Shown piece by piece: positions 26,894-36,455 of a stretch of 64,000 bases of DNA. This stretch comes from JAIBBD01 sp041390685. GTDB taxonomy: Bacteria > Chloroflexota > Dehalococcoidia > UBA2979. The DNA is taken from NCBI GenBank assembly GCA_041390685.1, contig JAWKPL010000001.1, forward strand, positions 434,001 through 498,000, given 5' to 3'. The position numbers and the translations under genes are program-made. The notes beneath the pieces are model-generated. The model saw only the letters and a program-made list of their open reading frames with translations. It did not search any database and had not been told where the DNA came from. Position 1 is the first letter of the stretch. The number at the start of each line of letters is the position of its first letter.

Positions 26894-28382
26894 CGGTCGC
26901 CGCCCGCCCTCCACCGCCCCCGAGACGCCACCCTCGCCCGCGGCGCGAGATTCCTCGATCGCGCTCCTCGTCGTCGTCGCCCTCGGCGTCTTCGTCGCCG
27001 CCGATGACCAGACCTCGATCGTCACCGTGCTCCCCTCGATCATCGGCGACGTCGGTATCACCGTGGACGACTTCTATCGCTCCTCCTGGGTCGTGAACGG
27101 TTATCTGCTCGGCTATCTCGTCGCCCTACCGCTCCTGGGACGCGTCGCCGATGTGTATGGCCGCGGCCGTATCTTCGTGCTGGCGCTCCTCATCTTCATG
27201 GCAGGCAGCCTCCTCGTCGCCATCGCGCCCTCGTTCGAGTGGCTGATCGTCGCCCGCGCGCTCCAAGCGGTGGGCGGCGGCGGGGTCGTGCCGGTTGCCA
27301 TGGCCATCGTTGTCGACGAACTCCCCCCATCGAGGCGTGCGCTGGGCCTCGGCGCCATCGCCGCCGCCTCCGAGGCGGGCGCGCTCCTGGGGCCCTTGTG
27401 GGGCGGCGCCATTACCGAGCTCGCCGGCTGGCGCTGGGTCTTCTGGGTGAACCTCCCCATGACCGCCCCCATCGCGATCGCCGGCTGGCGGCTCGCCCGG
27501 GCCTCCGAGGGCCACCGCGGCCCCATCGACTGGGCCGGGGCGGCGCTCCTCGGCGCCGCGCTCGCCGTCTTCACGTACGCGCTGGTCGACGACCCCATCG
27601 CCCCGCGCCCTCCCATCGCGACGGTCGCCCTGCTGGCGGTCAGTGCGGCCTTCGTCGCGCTCTTCGTCCGTCACGAGCGCCGCACGGCGGTCCCCATGAT
27701 CCGCCTCACGATGTTCACGGTCCGCCCGATCGCCGCTGCGGCCCTCGCGAGCGTCCTCGTGGGTATGGGTCTGATCGCGGCGCTGATCGCTGTCCCGCTG
27801 TTCGTAAACCTCGTACTTGCCGGCAGTCCGCTCGATGGCGGATGGACGCTCATGCGTCTGACCGTGGCCGTCCCGATAGGCGCCCTCGCGGGCGGCTGGC
27901 TGGCCGGACGCGTCGGTCTCCGTGCGCCGGCAGTCGGAGGGCTGCTGCTCGCTGCCGCCTGCTTCCTCGGACTGCGCACTTGGGACCGCGACCTGAGCGA
28001 GGCCCTCCGCACGTTGCCGCTGCTCGTCGGCGGCTTCGGCTTCGGCCTCGTGATCGCGCCCTTCGGGGCCGCCGTGCTCCAGCACGTCGCCGACGCCGAG
28101 CGAGCGACCGCGGCCGCCTGGCTCACGATGAGTCGAGTCATCGGCATGCTCATCGGCGCAGCGCTGCTCACCTCGCAAGGTCTGGGTCGCTTCTACGCGA
28201 AGGCCGGTAACGTCGAGTTCGGAAGCCCGGAGTTCGAGGCGCTGGTCGCACAGGCCCAGGTCAGCACCTTCCACGAGGTGTTCGTCGCGTCGGTCGTGGT
28301 GATGCTGGTCGCCGCGCTGGTCGCCTGGTTCGTCGGACGCGGACGGCTGCGGGAAAGCGAGCCGTGGTGGACGATCGGCTGA
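26877..28382 (+). CDS. MFS exporter, EmrB/QacA (DHA2) type
   Basis: 501 residues, about 14 hydrophobic spans. Motifs of the DHA2 group: DDQTSIVTVLPSI near 42, GRVADVYGRGR near 86, and ARALQAVGGGGVVPVAM (motif-C-like) near 127. The start is a TTG at 26877 inside the preceding lipoprotein gene, with GAGGA nine bases upstream. It is cytoplasmic-membrane located and proton-driven; substrates are unknown. The lipoprotein-exporter pair resembles the mycobacterial lprG-p55 operon, which exports triacylated lipids and drugs. Confidence 0.87.
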   Translation: MSRRGSGRRPPSTAPETPPSPAARDSSIALLVVVALGVFVAADDQTSIVTVLPSIIGDVGITVDDFYRSSWVVNGYLLGYLVALPLLGRVADVYGRGRIFVLALLIFMAGSLLVAIAPSFEWLIVARALQAVGGGGVVPVAMAIVVDELPPSRRALGLGAIAAASEAGALLGPLWGGAITELAGWRWVFWVNLPMTAPIAIAGWRLARASEGHRGPIDWAGAALLGAALAVFTYALVDDPIAPRPPIATVALLAVSAAFVALFVRHERRTAVPMIRLTMFTVRPIAAAALASVLVGMGLIAALIAVPLFVNLVLAGSPLDGGWTLMRLTVAVPIGALAGGWLAGRVGLRAPAVGGLLLAAACFLGLRTWDRDLSEALRTLPLLVGGFGFGLVIAPFGAAVLQHVADAERATAAAWLTMSRVIGMLIGAALLTSQGLGRFYAKAGNVEFGSPEFEALVAQAQVSTFHEVFVASVVVMLVAALVAWFVGRGRLRESEPWWTIG

Positions 28383-28524
28383 GCATCGCGAGGCGCCGAG
28401 GAGCGTTGGACGGCCTCAGGACGGAATGCTAGGCTCCTCCCGCTCCGGCGATGCACGCCATGAGACGCCTGCTATTATCGAAGCGATCCACGTCTCAACA
28501 ACACCGCACTGAAGGGATGGCTGC

Positions 28525-28959
28525 ATGAACGTTGCCCACACGATCGAACGCCTGATCCGACCCCGCACGACCGCGTACGCGCATTGCGATCTCCCCTGTG
28601 GCGTCTACGACCCCGCTCAGGCTCGCGTCGAGGCCGAGTCCGTCAGGGCGATCCAGCAGCGCTACCAGAACGCCGAGCAGATGAAGACCGCCGGCCAGAC
28701 CGTCGAGGACTACCGCGCCCGCTGCCTCGTCATTAAGGAAGAGCGCGCTGACCTCGTGAAGCATCACCTGTGGGTGCTCTGGACCGACTACTTCACCCCG
28801 GCCCACCTGGAGAAGTACCCGCAGCTGCACCAGCTCTTCTGGTCGGCCACAAAGGAGGCGGGCCTCGCGAAGAAGTCGTCCGACCCGGAGCAGGGCCAGA
28901 AGCTCCTCGACGCCATCGCCGAGATCGACAAGATCTTCTGGGAGACCAAGCAGGCCTGA
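28525..28959 (+). CDS. sodN: Nickel superoxide dismutase precursor
   Basis: 144 residues. The nickel hook HCDLPCGVYDP starts at His20, giving Cys21 and Cys25 as thiolate ligands after removal of a 19-residue propeptide (MNVAHTIERLIRPRTTAYA). The remainder is the four-helix bundle of NiSOD (EYRARCLVIKEERADLVKHH-like region near 62; LWVLWTDYF near 82). It dismutates superoxide in the cytoplasm as a hexamer. The maturation peptidase gene sodX follows 20 bases downstream, as in Streptomyces and cyanobacteria. Confidence 0.96.
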   Translation: MNVAHTIERLIRPRTTAYAHCDLPCGVYDPAQARVEAESVRAIQQRYQNAEQMKTAGQTVEDYRARCLVIKEERADLVKHHLWVLWTDYFTPAHLEKYPQLHQLFWSATKEAGLAKKSSDPEQGQKLLDAIAEIDKIFWETKQA

Positions 28960-28979
28960 CCCAGACCCCCTCGTCCACC

Positions 28980-29570
28980 ATGGCGCGGCGCACGCTCCTC
29001 ATGCTCGGGACGTGCGCCGCGTTGCTGTGGGTTCGATACGCTCGCCGCACGTTCCGTACCATCGAGGTGGCCGGTGAGAGTATGTCGCCCGCCCTCCGGC
29101 CCGGTGAGTTCCTGCTGGTACGCCGCGGGCTTCCGCGCGAGGCGGCGGGCAGGATCGTCTACCTCCACGCGGAGTCCGGTCGTCCGCTCGTGAAGCGAAT
29201 CGTCGGCGTCCCCGGGGAGTCCCTCCGCGTCGGCGATCACGTCGAGGTCAACGGCCACACCCTGGTCGAGGACTACGCACACGGGACGGTTCCCGCACGG
29301 TCATATCGGGGTGTCAATCAACTGGGTCCTGATGAGTACTTCGTGCTGGGGGACAACCGCGGCGCCAGTACGGACAGCCGTCACTTCGGTCCAGTCGGAC
29401 AAGACGCGATCGAGGGCATCGTGTGGCTTCGATACTGGCCGCTCGCTCGGCTCGGCCCGGTCGCCCATTCGCCTCGGCGCCGCTTCAAACGGCTCGCCAC
29501 AGAAGGCATCGACGGCCCTGAAACACCGGTCCCCTTGCGCCACGGGGAGCGATTCGGTACAACGTCTTAG
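28980..29570 (+). CDS. sodX: SodX: nickel superoxide dismutase maturation peptidase
   Basis: 196 residues, S26 (signal-peptidase-like) family with an N-terminal hydrophobic segment. The catalytic serine is Ser34 in GESMSPALRPGEF and the general-base lysine is Lys72 in LVKRIVGVPGES; the box GDNRGASTDSRHFGPV near 122 is typical. SodX removes the NiSOD propeptide to free the N-terminal His. A basic extension (~30 residues) follows the last conserved box. The stop codon overlaps the first base-pairs of the CIRCE element of groEL. Confidence 0.93.
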   Translation: MARRTLLMLGTCAALLWVRYARRTFRTIEVAGESMSPALRPGEFLLVRRGLPREAAGRIVYLHAESGRPLVKRIVGVPGESLRVGDHVEVNGHTLVEDYAHGTVPARSYRGVNQLGPDEYFVLGDNRGASTDSRHFGPVGQDAIEGIVWLRYWPLARLGPVAHSPRRRFKRLATEGIDGPETPVPLRHGERFGTTS

Positions 29571-29593
29571 CACTCCACATTCGAGAGTGCTAA
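29567..29593 (+). promoter_or_regulatory. CIRCE operator (HrcA site) of groEL
   Basis: A perfect match to the CIRCE consensus: TTAGCACTC, nine bases, GAGTGCTAA. HrcA binds this inverted repeat to repress heat-shock operons. It begins within the sodX stop codon, 77 bases ahead of the groEL ATG. TTAGCA and TAAACT within it are spaced 18 bases apart and could act as -35/-10. Confidence 0.96.
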
Positions 29594-29669
29594 ACTCCCT
29601 GCCTAGCGTGAGTGCGCCACTCAAGGACGCTCAGGATAGCCACACGGGTAGCAGTAAGACGAGGGACGC

Positions 29670-31277
<1,608 letters not shown>

Positions 31278-31289
31278 CCGCCGTCTCAA

Positions 31290-31337
31290 GCGTAAGACAG
31301 AGAAGCCGGCCATATGGCCGGCTTCTCTGTCTTACGC
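31290..31337. terminator. 48-bp perfect palindrome downstream of groEL
   Basis: A perfect 48-bp palindrome: left half begins GCGTAAGACAGAGAAGCC and the centre is GGCCATATGGCC. It lies 12 bases after the groEL stop and 8 bases before the end of the convergent small membrane-protein gene, so it could terminate both. No T-tract follows on either strand. Confidence 0.75.
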
Positions 31338-31345
31338 CTCTACTG

Positions 31346-31549
31346 CTAGACGTCGATCATCAGGATCGCCGTGAGCATGAAGGCGATCGCGAGGCCGAAC
31401 GCCGCGCCACCCTTCGCGAGCACCCTCCAGTCGGGAGCGTCCGAATCAGCTTCGCTATCCAGTGCCCCCGGCTGCGCCACCAGCAGCAGCGCATAGACGA
31501 AGGAGCCGAGAGCGAAGGCGCTGAGCAAGACCACTGGTCCCCCGACCAT
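31346..31549 (-). CDS. Small two-span membrane protein
   Basis: 67 residues with two hydrophobic segments (about 4-24 and 46-65) joined by a short acidic loop (SEADSDAPDW). No family recognised, although size and topology recall SecG-like or DUF-type small membrane proteins. It is convergent with groEL. AAGGAGCTCCAG lies upstream of the ATG at 31549, giving a good ribosome-binding site. Confidence 0.6.
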   Translation of the reverse strand: MVGGPVVLLSAFALGSFVYALLLVAQPGALDSEADSDAPDWRVLAKGGAAFGLAIAFMLTAILMIDV

Positions 31550-31649
31550 CTGGAGCTCCTTCCCCGCGCCTCCCAGTATGCTCGCCCACGTGAGCCCGGC
31601 GCCCGCGAGGCGTGCGACCGGCGGACGTGCCTATCGAGCACCACGAACA

Positions 31650-31991
31650 CTACTCGTCTGCTGGCGTGTCCGCGATGATCGTAATTTCACCGGACTGTGC
31701 AAGCTCGTCAGCACAGCGCTGACAGTATCGGCGACCGTTCTCGGCCTGCACCACCGAGGGCGCTTCTCCACAATTCAGGCAGAGCCCTTCACGCTCCAGG
31801 CGCTTGCGCGCACGGTACTTCCGCATGTACTCGCGCATGTACGTGGTGTATCGGGCCGGATCCCGGGCGCGCCGCTCACTGCGATAGAGGCTGTGCGCCT
31901 CTCGGCATGGATCACACCGGCACCCGTAATTAGTGTACGCGTTCGGCGTGCCGTGAAAGACGAAAGGCGGCAACTGTGCCTCGCCAGCCAT
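31650..31991 (-). CDS. Small zinc-binding (two Cys cluster) hypothetical protein
   Basis: 113 residues. The N-terminal half has HGTPNAYTNYGCRCDPCREA with Cys24, Cys26 and Cys29, followed by a Tyr/Arg/Lys-rich helix (30-68); the C-terminal half has a zinc-ribbon-like C71-X2-C74...C90-X2-C93. The HGTxxAYxxYGCRCxxCR pattern is common in actinobacterial and phage small proteins thought to bind nucleic acid. The function is unknown. The composition is less GC-rich than its neighbours. Confidence 0.7.
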   Translation of the reverse strand: MAGEAQLPPFVFHGTPNAYTNYGCRCDPCREAHSLYRSERRARDPARYTTYMREYMRKYRARKRLEREGLCLNCGEAPSVVQAENGRRYCQRCADELAQSGEITIIADTPADE

Positions 31992-32148
31992 GATGGCCTC
32001 CAGAAAAGAGACGACATGAGGCGCGTTGAGCGAGGCACTCGGGATGAGAGAACTACATTACATGATACACATGACTCGGTCGGTGGCGCCAGCGACCACC
32101 AGGTCAGCATCCCCGCATCCTCGCCGCGTACCACCGCCGGGGCGCCGG

Positions 32149-33201
32149 CTAGTCGCCTGCCCGTAGCCGGGCCTCGAGCGCGAGTACGTCGTCGACATAG
32201 TCGCGTGTCTCGTCGTACATCCCGTACTGCTTGTAGGCTGCCCAGCCCTGGTAGTACGAGGCGAGCGCACCGTCAACGTCGCCGCCCTCGATAAACAGGA
32301 GATGAGCGAGATAGGCAGCGCCAACACGCGCGTTGTCTTCGATGCTCAGGTGCCAGTTGTCCGCTCCCGAGGCCAGGTAATCGACGGTCCACTCTGCCGT
32401 ATCCGGCATGAGCTGCATCAGACCGACGGCGCCGGCGCTACTGACCACGTGGTTCTGCCAGCCGCTCTCCATGAGAGCAAGAGCCATCAACAAGTAGGGA
32501 TCCACCCCCGACTCCCCGGCAGCCCGTTGCAGGGCGTTGGCCGTCTGAGCGGAGAGCTGCGGTAGCGAGGACGCCGGAATATCCATTACCTGCCCGACGC
32601 GGATCACGTCCGTTAATAGTCCATTGGTCTGGCGGAGCGACGAGACGGTCACGCCATACGCTTCCGCGATGCTGGACAGGCTGTCACCCGGACGCACAAC
32701 GTAAACCATCGACGCTGAACGCGAGGCCATCTGAGCCGTCGGGATCCCCAGCGCCATTCCCGTCCGGATGACGTTCGTCTCACTGATGCCGTTCAGCGCC
32801 GCGATCGCCTCTGCCGTCGTGCCGAACTCGAGCGCGATCTCCGAAAGCGTGTCCCCAGGCTGCACCTGGTAGGAGAACGTCGAGACCGGGTGGACGGCCT
32901 GCTCATCATCCCGGAGGCGTAGCACCGTCCCAGCGGTGATTCGGGAAGGATCGAGGAGGCCGTTCAGGGCGGCCAGAGCATCAACGGTCGTCCCGAACCG
33001 GTCTGCGATGTCGGACAGGGTATCGCCAGGCTCGACGATGTACGTGGCGGGCCCGCGATCCGCGGACGCCGCAAGATGAGGCGCCGCGAACGCCACCGTG
33101 GCCAGCAGTACCACAACGACCAAACCGGCGCGTAGAGAAAGGAACCGCAGAGAGCGGCCCGGGTGGGGAGTGTGCAAGAGGGCAATCCCAATACCCGCCA
33201 T
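32149..33201 (-). CDS. Triple-LysM lytic transglycosylase
   Basis: 350 residues: N-terminal membrane segment or signal peptide (about 24-47), three LysM peptidoglycan-binding repeats (about 53-96, 110-153, 166-209, each with VxPGDxLSxIA), and a C-terminal SLT domain with catalytic Glu245 in ALMESGWQNH and SSAGAVGLMQLMPDTAEW near 254-271. It cleaves glycan strands outside the membrane. The presence of a murein-active enzyme with LysM is consistent with a cell wall containing peptidoglycan. It is a single gene on the minus strand. Confidence 0.93.
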   Translation of the reverse strand: MAGIGIALLHTPHPGRSLRFLSLRAGLVVVVLLATVAFAAPHLAASADRGPATYIVEPGDTLSDIADRFGTTVDALAALNGLLDPSRITAGTVLRLRDDEQAVHPVSTFSYQVQPGDTLSEIALEFGTTAEAIAALNGISETNVIRTGMALGIPTAQMASRSASMVYVVRPGDSLSSIAEAYGVTVSSLRQTNGLLTDVIRVGQVMDIPASSLPQLSAQTANALQRAAGESGVDPYLLMALALMESGWQNHVVSSAGAVGLMQLMPDTAEWTVDYLASGADNWHLSIEDNARVGAAYLAHLLFIEGGDVDGALASYYQGWAAYKQYGMYDETRDYVDDVLALEARLRAGD

Positions 33202-33240
33202 CTCAAGCGTAGCACGAGACGTGGTGTTGTCTCCAACCCG

Positions 33241-34671
33241 TCAGCGCGAGAACGATGAGCGCTCGATGAATCGGTTGGCGGCCGGGAGACTGCGCCACCT
33301 CGTCGAGTACCGGTCGACGGCCAGCGCGGCCACCAGCAACAGTCCGGGCGCTACCGCGATCACCGCCCTGACGCCGACGAGACCGGCCACCGCCCCGAGG
33401 AGGAGCAGGCTCGGGATGGCCAGGCCGTCCTTGAGCATCCCGAGCAGTGCGTTAGTCCGACCCTGGATTTCGAGGGGCACGTTTCGCGTGACGAAAGTCT
33501 GTGCCGCCGCGGCAGCGAGTGTCATCCCCGCGCCGAGCAGTACTGAGAGGAGCGCTGCAAGCTCCACTTGCTCACTGATCCCCGGCAGGTCCAGCACCAG
33601 CAGCCACCCGAGCTGTCCGACCAGCCAATCGACCACGCCGAGGCCGGTGCCGGCCACGGCCACAAGACCGAACCCGACGGCCGCTATCACGCGCTCACCG
33701 AGAGAGTCGATGAGGAGAGGCGCCAGGACCAGCGCCACCACCAGTCCGATCGGCGCGGGCGCAAACACGTAGACGGCGTTGGACGGGTCGACATGCAGCA
33801 CCGACTGCACATACTGCGGCCCCAGTACGCCGAGCACGACGTTCACCGTGCTCGCCATCGCGGCGAGCAGCAGCATCCAGAGGATGCCCGGTTGCCCGAG
33901 CAGGTACTGCAGAGCGACGCGCGTAGAGAACTGCCGACGTGCGGCGTCGAGCGATTCGCGTCCACCTTTCCGGACATCGCCCTCTGCCATCTGCAGTTTG
34001 AGCACGCGACTGGATGACAGGATGAACAGCAGGCCCGCCAGTCCGATCACCGGATTGACGCCCCACGCCCGCACAAGCACCGGGGCCAGCAGCGCCTTTC
34101 CGGCCACTTCCCCCGCAGAGGATGCGAACGACAAGAACGAGGTGGCTGCCGCGAGCTCCTCTCGCGTCGCCACCAGCGGCAGAGCAGATGCTTCTGATGG
34201 CTGTGACAACTGATGCAACGCGCGGACGCACACGATCACCAGCAGCAATGAGCGAAAGCCCGTACCGAACGCGCCTGCGATAACGAAACACAACAAGCCC
34301 ATGGCCAGATAGGCGCCGACCAGCGCCACCCGCTTCGGCATCGCGTCAGCGAGCGCGCCGCCGTACAACGCCAGCACAACACCGGGAAGCAGGTACGCCA
34401 CTCCGACGAGAGCCGCGTCGACCGCCGTCCCGCCGCCTCGCACCGTCGCGATGAGCGCCCCGTAGAGCAGCGCCTGAATCGCGATGTCGCTCAGGAACCT
34501 CGACGCGAGGAGCGCTTGAAACTGCGGCTTACGGGCCACCGAGCCGGCTGGCAGCATGAACCACAGCACCCGGAACACCCGCGTCTGCCCGCGATCGAGC
34601 ACCGCGTCGATGCGTTGAAGGCCACGGAAGGCGGGTTCGTCGAATTGCGGCGGCAACGACATGCCCGCCAT
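33241..34671 (-). CDS. MFS transporter (EntS/MFS_3-like)
   Basis: About 476 residues, 10-12 hydrophobic spans in the usual two six-span halves with a cytoplasmic central loop (residues ~210-240). It has FRVLWFMLPAGSVARKPQFQALLASRFLSD near 35-60, GGALADAMPKR near 106 and a second-half GRTNALLGMLKDG motif near 415. These features resemble the MFS_3 group that contains EntS-type exporters; the substrate is unknown. I prefer the ATG at 34671; a GTG at 34746 in the same frame is also possible. It diverges from the DUF6159 gene. Confidence 0.82.
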   Translation of the reverse strand: MAGMSLPPQFDEPAFRGLQRIDAVLDRGQTRVFRVLWFMLPAGSVARKPQFQALLASRFLSDIAIQALLYGALIATVRGGGTAVDAALVGVAYLLPGVVLALYGGALADAMPKRVALVGAYLAMGLLCFVIAGAFGTGFRSLLLVIVCVRALHQLSQPSEASALPLVATREELAAATSFLSFASSAGEVAGKALLAPVLVRAWGVNPVIGLAGLLFILSSSRVLKLQMAEGDVRKGGRESLDAARRQFSTRVALQYLLGQPGILWMLLLAAMASTVNVVLGVLGPQYVQSVLHVDPSNAVYVFAPAPIGLVVALVLAPLLIDSLGERVIAAVGFGLVAVAGTGLGVVDWLVGQLGWLLVLDLPGISEQVELAALLSVLLGAGMTLAAAAAQTFVTRNVPLEIQGRTNALLGMLKDGLAIPSLLLLGAVAGLVGVRAVIAVAPGLLLVAALAVDRYSTRWRSLPAANRFIERSSFSR

Positions 34672-34771
34672 CGTATCCGAGGCGCCCGACAGCGGGAGGA
34701 GCGCGCCTGGCGTGATCGCCGCACGCGTCACACGGACCGCACCCACCTCGTAAGACCGCCGTCCGGAGCCC

Positions 34772-34777
34772 TATACT
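34772..34777 (+). promoter_or_regulatory. Candidate -10 element of the DUF6159 gene
   Basis: TATACT about 25 bases upstream of the ATG at 34802 and just ahead of a good GGAGGG ribosome-binding site (34791-34796). No clear -35. It lies in the divergent region shared with the MFS gene. Confidence 0.4.
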
Positions 34778-34801
34778 CGACGGCGACCAAGGAGGGATGC
34801 C

Positions 34802-35635
34802 ATGTTCGCCACCATCGGCCAGACGTTCCACCTGATGAAGCTCAGCTGGCGCGTGCTCATGAAAGACCGTGAACTGCTCTGGTTCCCAATCATGGCCGGC
34901 GCGGTGTTGCTGGTCGTAGTCGCAATCGCCGCCGCGCTGGGAGCCTCGCTCGGGACGTTCGAGCGCCTCGGCGCGGACAACGCCGAAGGGCAACAGGCCA
35001 ACGCCGCCGACTTGGCGCTTGGCGTCGTTGTGTACGCCGCCGCGACCTTCGTCGTGATCTTCTTCAACTCTGCGCTGATCGCAGCTGCGATCGAACGGCT
35101 TCGAGGCGGAGACCCGAATGTGTCGTCGGGCCTTCGGGTCGCCCTGGCGAACGTGACCGCGATCGCCGGTTGGGCGCTGGTCGCCGCGACAGTCGGTCTC
35201 ATACTCCAGGCGCTCCGTAACCGCACAGACAACATGCTCGGCCGGCTCGCGATCGCGCTCGTCGGCGGCGCATGGGCGTACATGACGTTCTTCGTCGTCC
35301 CCGTGCTCGTCACCGAGGGCATCGGCCCGGTCGAGGCGATTCGGCGCTCCGGGTCACTCTTCCGGCGAACCTGGGGGCAGCAGGCGGTCAGCGGTTTCGG
35401 GTTCGGGATCGTCTACATCGGGGCGATCGCCATGGCGCTCCTGCCCAGCATCCTCCTCTTCGCGGTGATGCCCGTGCTCGGCGTTCTGGTCGCAGTGCCG
35501 CTGTTCGCCCTGGCCATCGGGACCGTGATGGCGCTCGAGGGCATCTTCAAGGCGGCGCTCTTCGAGTTCGCCAACGACCGCAATCCGCTGGAGTTCGACC
35601 GCGCAACCCTCTCGATGGCGTACCGAGCGCTGTAG
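34802..35635 (+). CDS. DUF6159 family membrane protein
   Basis: 277 residues with six predicted membrane spans (about 25-50, 70-98, 115-135, 148-165, 196-219, 223-243). The N-terminal SWRVLMKDRELLWFPIMAG and the cytoplasmic RRSGSLFRRTWGQQAVSGFG segment near 180-200 are hallmarks I associate with DUF6159, common in Actinobacteria and Chloroflexota. Function unknown. The start is secure: GGAGGG six bases upstream. Confidence 0.82.
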   Translation: MFATIGQTFHLMKLSWRVLMKDRELLWFPIMAGAVLLVVVAIAAALGASLGTFERLGADNAEGQQANAADLALGVVVYAAATFVVIFFNSALIAAAIERLRGGDPNVSSGLRVALANVTAIAGWALVAATVGLILQALRNRTDNMLGRLAIALVGGAWAYMTFFVVPVLVTEGIGPVEAIRRSGSLFRRTWGQQAVSGFGFGIVYIGAIAMALLPSILLFAVMPVLGVLVAVPLFALAIGTVMALEGIFKAALFEFANDRNPLEFDRATLSMAYRAL

Positions 35636-35656
35636 CCCCGGCTACGGATCGTAACT

Positions 35657-36382
35657 ATGCCAGCGGCCTCGGCGGGCGGACCAATCGAGGCAGTCATCTT
35701 TGACTGGGGTGGGACGCTCGCCGAGTACGCAACCATCGATCTGGAAGACCTGTGGCGGCTCGCGGCTCGCCATCTCGCCCCAGAACGAGACCTTGAGGTG
35801 GCGAGCATGCTCGCAGCCATTGAGGACTCATTCTGGCAGCGGTCGAGCCAGGACCACCGCTCATGGACGCTGGCTGAGTTGCTCGCTGAGGCCCGGACGA
35901 CCATCGGGGCGGACGTCGCCGAAGCCCTGCTGGAGGAAGCGGGCGTCCTCTACCTGGATGCATGGACTCCGCACATCCGACACGAACCAGACGCGCAGGC
36001 AGTCCTGGAGGCGCTCCGCTCGCGAGGGTTACGCATCGGTCTGCTTTCGAACACGCACTGGCCTCGCGCATTTCATGAGCGCTTCCTTGAGCGCGACGGG
36101 TTGAGCGGCCTCATCGACGCCCGCCTCTACACGAGCGAGATGCGGCATACGAAGCCCCACCTCGAGGCGTTTCGAGCCGCGATGACCGCGGTCGGCGTGG
36201 ACGATCCAGGCACCGCGGTCTTCGTCGGCGACCGCCCGTACGATGACGTGTTTGGGGCGCGGCAGGCCGGGATGCGGACGGTGCTCCGACACAATCCCGC
36301 CGTGCCCGTCCACGACGTCGATCCGGACGCCACAATCCACTGTCTGTCGGAGCTGATCGACCACGTCGACCGGTGGATGTAG
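35657..36382 (+). CDS. HAD-superfamily hydrolase
   Basis: 241 residues: nucleophile Asp16 in FDWGGTL (the second Asp of the usual DxD is replaced by Gly, as seen in some HAD subgroups), helical cap ~20-110, motif II Ser/Thr in GLLSNTHWP near 127, Lys in MRHTKPHLEAF near 155-160, and motif IV VGDRPYDDVFGARQAGM near 192-207. These are features of subfamily IA phosphatases such as phosphoglycolate-type enzymes, but the substrate cannot be predicted. It follows the DUF6159 gene by 21 bases and is probably in the same transcript. Confidence 0.88.
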   Translation: MPAASAGGPIEAVIFDWGGTLAEYATIDLEDLWRLAARHLAPERDLEVASMLAAIEDSFWQRSSQDHRSWTLAELLAEARTTIGADVAEALLEEAGVLYLDAWTPHIRHEPDAQAVLEALRSRGLRIGLLSNTHWPRAFHERFLERDGLSGLIDARLYTSEMRHTKPHLEAFRAAMTAVGVDDPGTAVFVGDRPYDDVFGARQAGMRTVLRHNPAVPVHDVDPDATIHCLSELIDHVDRWM

Positions 36383-36455
36383 GAGCGCGGGGCCGAGCTG
36401 CAACGGGCCCACGACGCCCGCACACGGGGCCGCTCATCGTGGGGGAGTAGCCGCC

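Noticed and set aside
29571..29669. groES upstream of groEL
   Set aside because: Only the CIRCE site and leader fit in this space; no GroES-like peptide in any frame.
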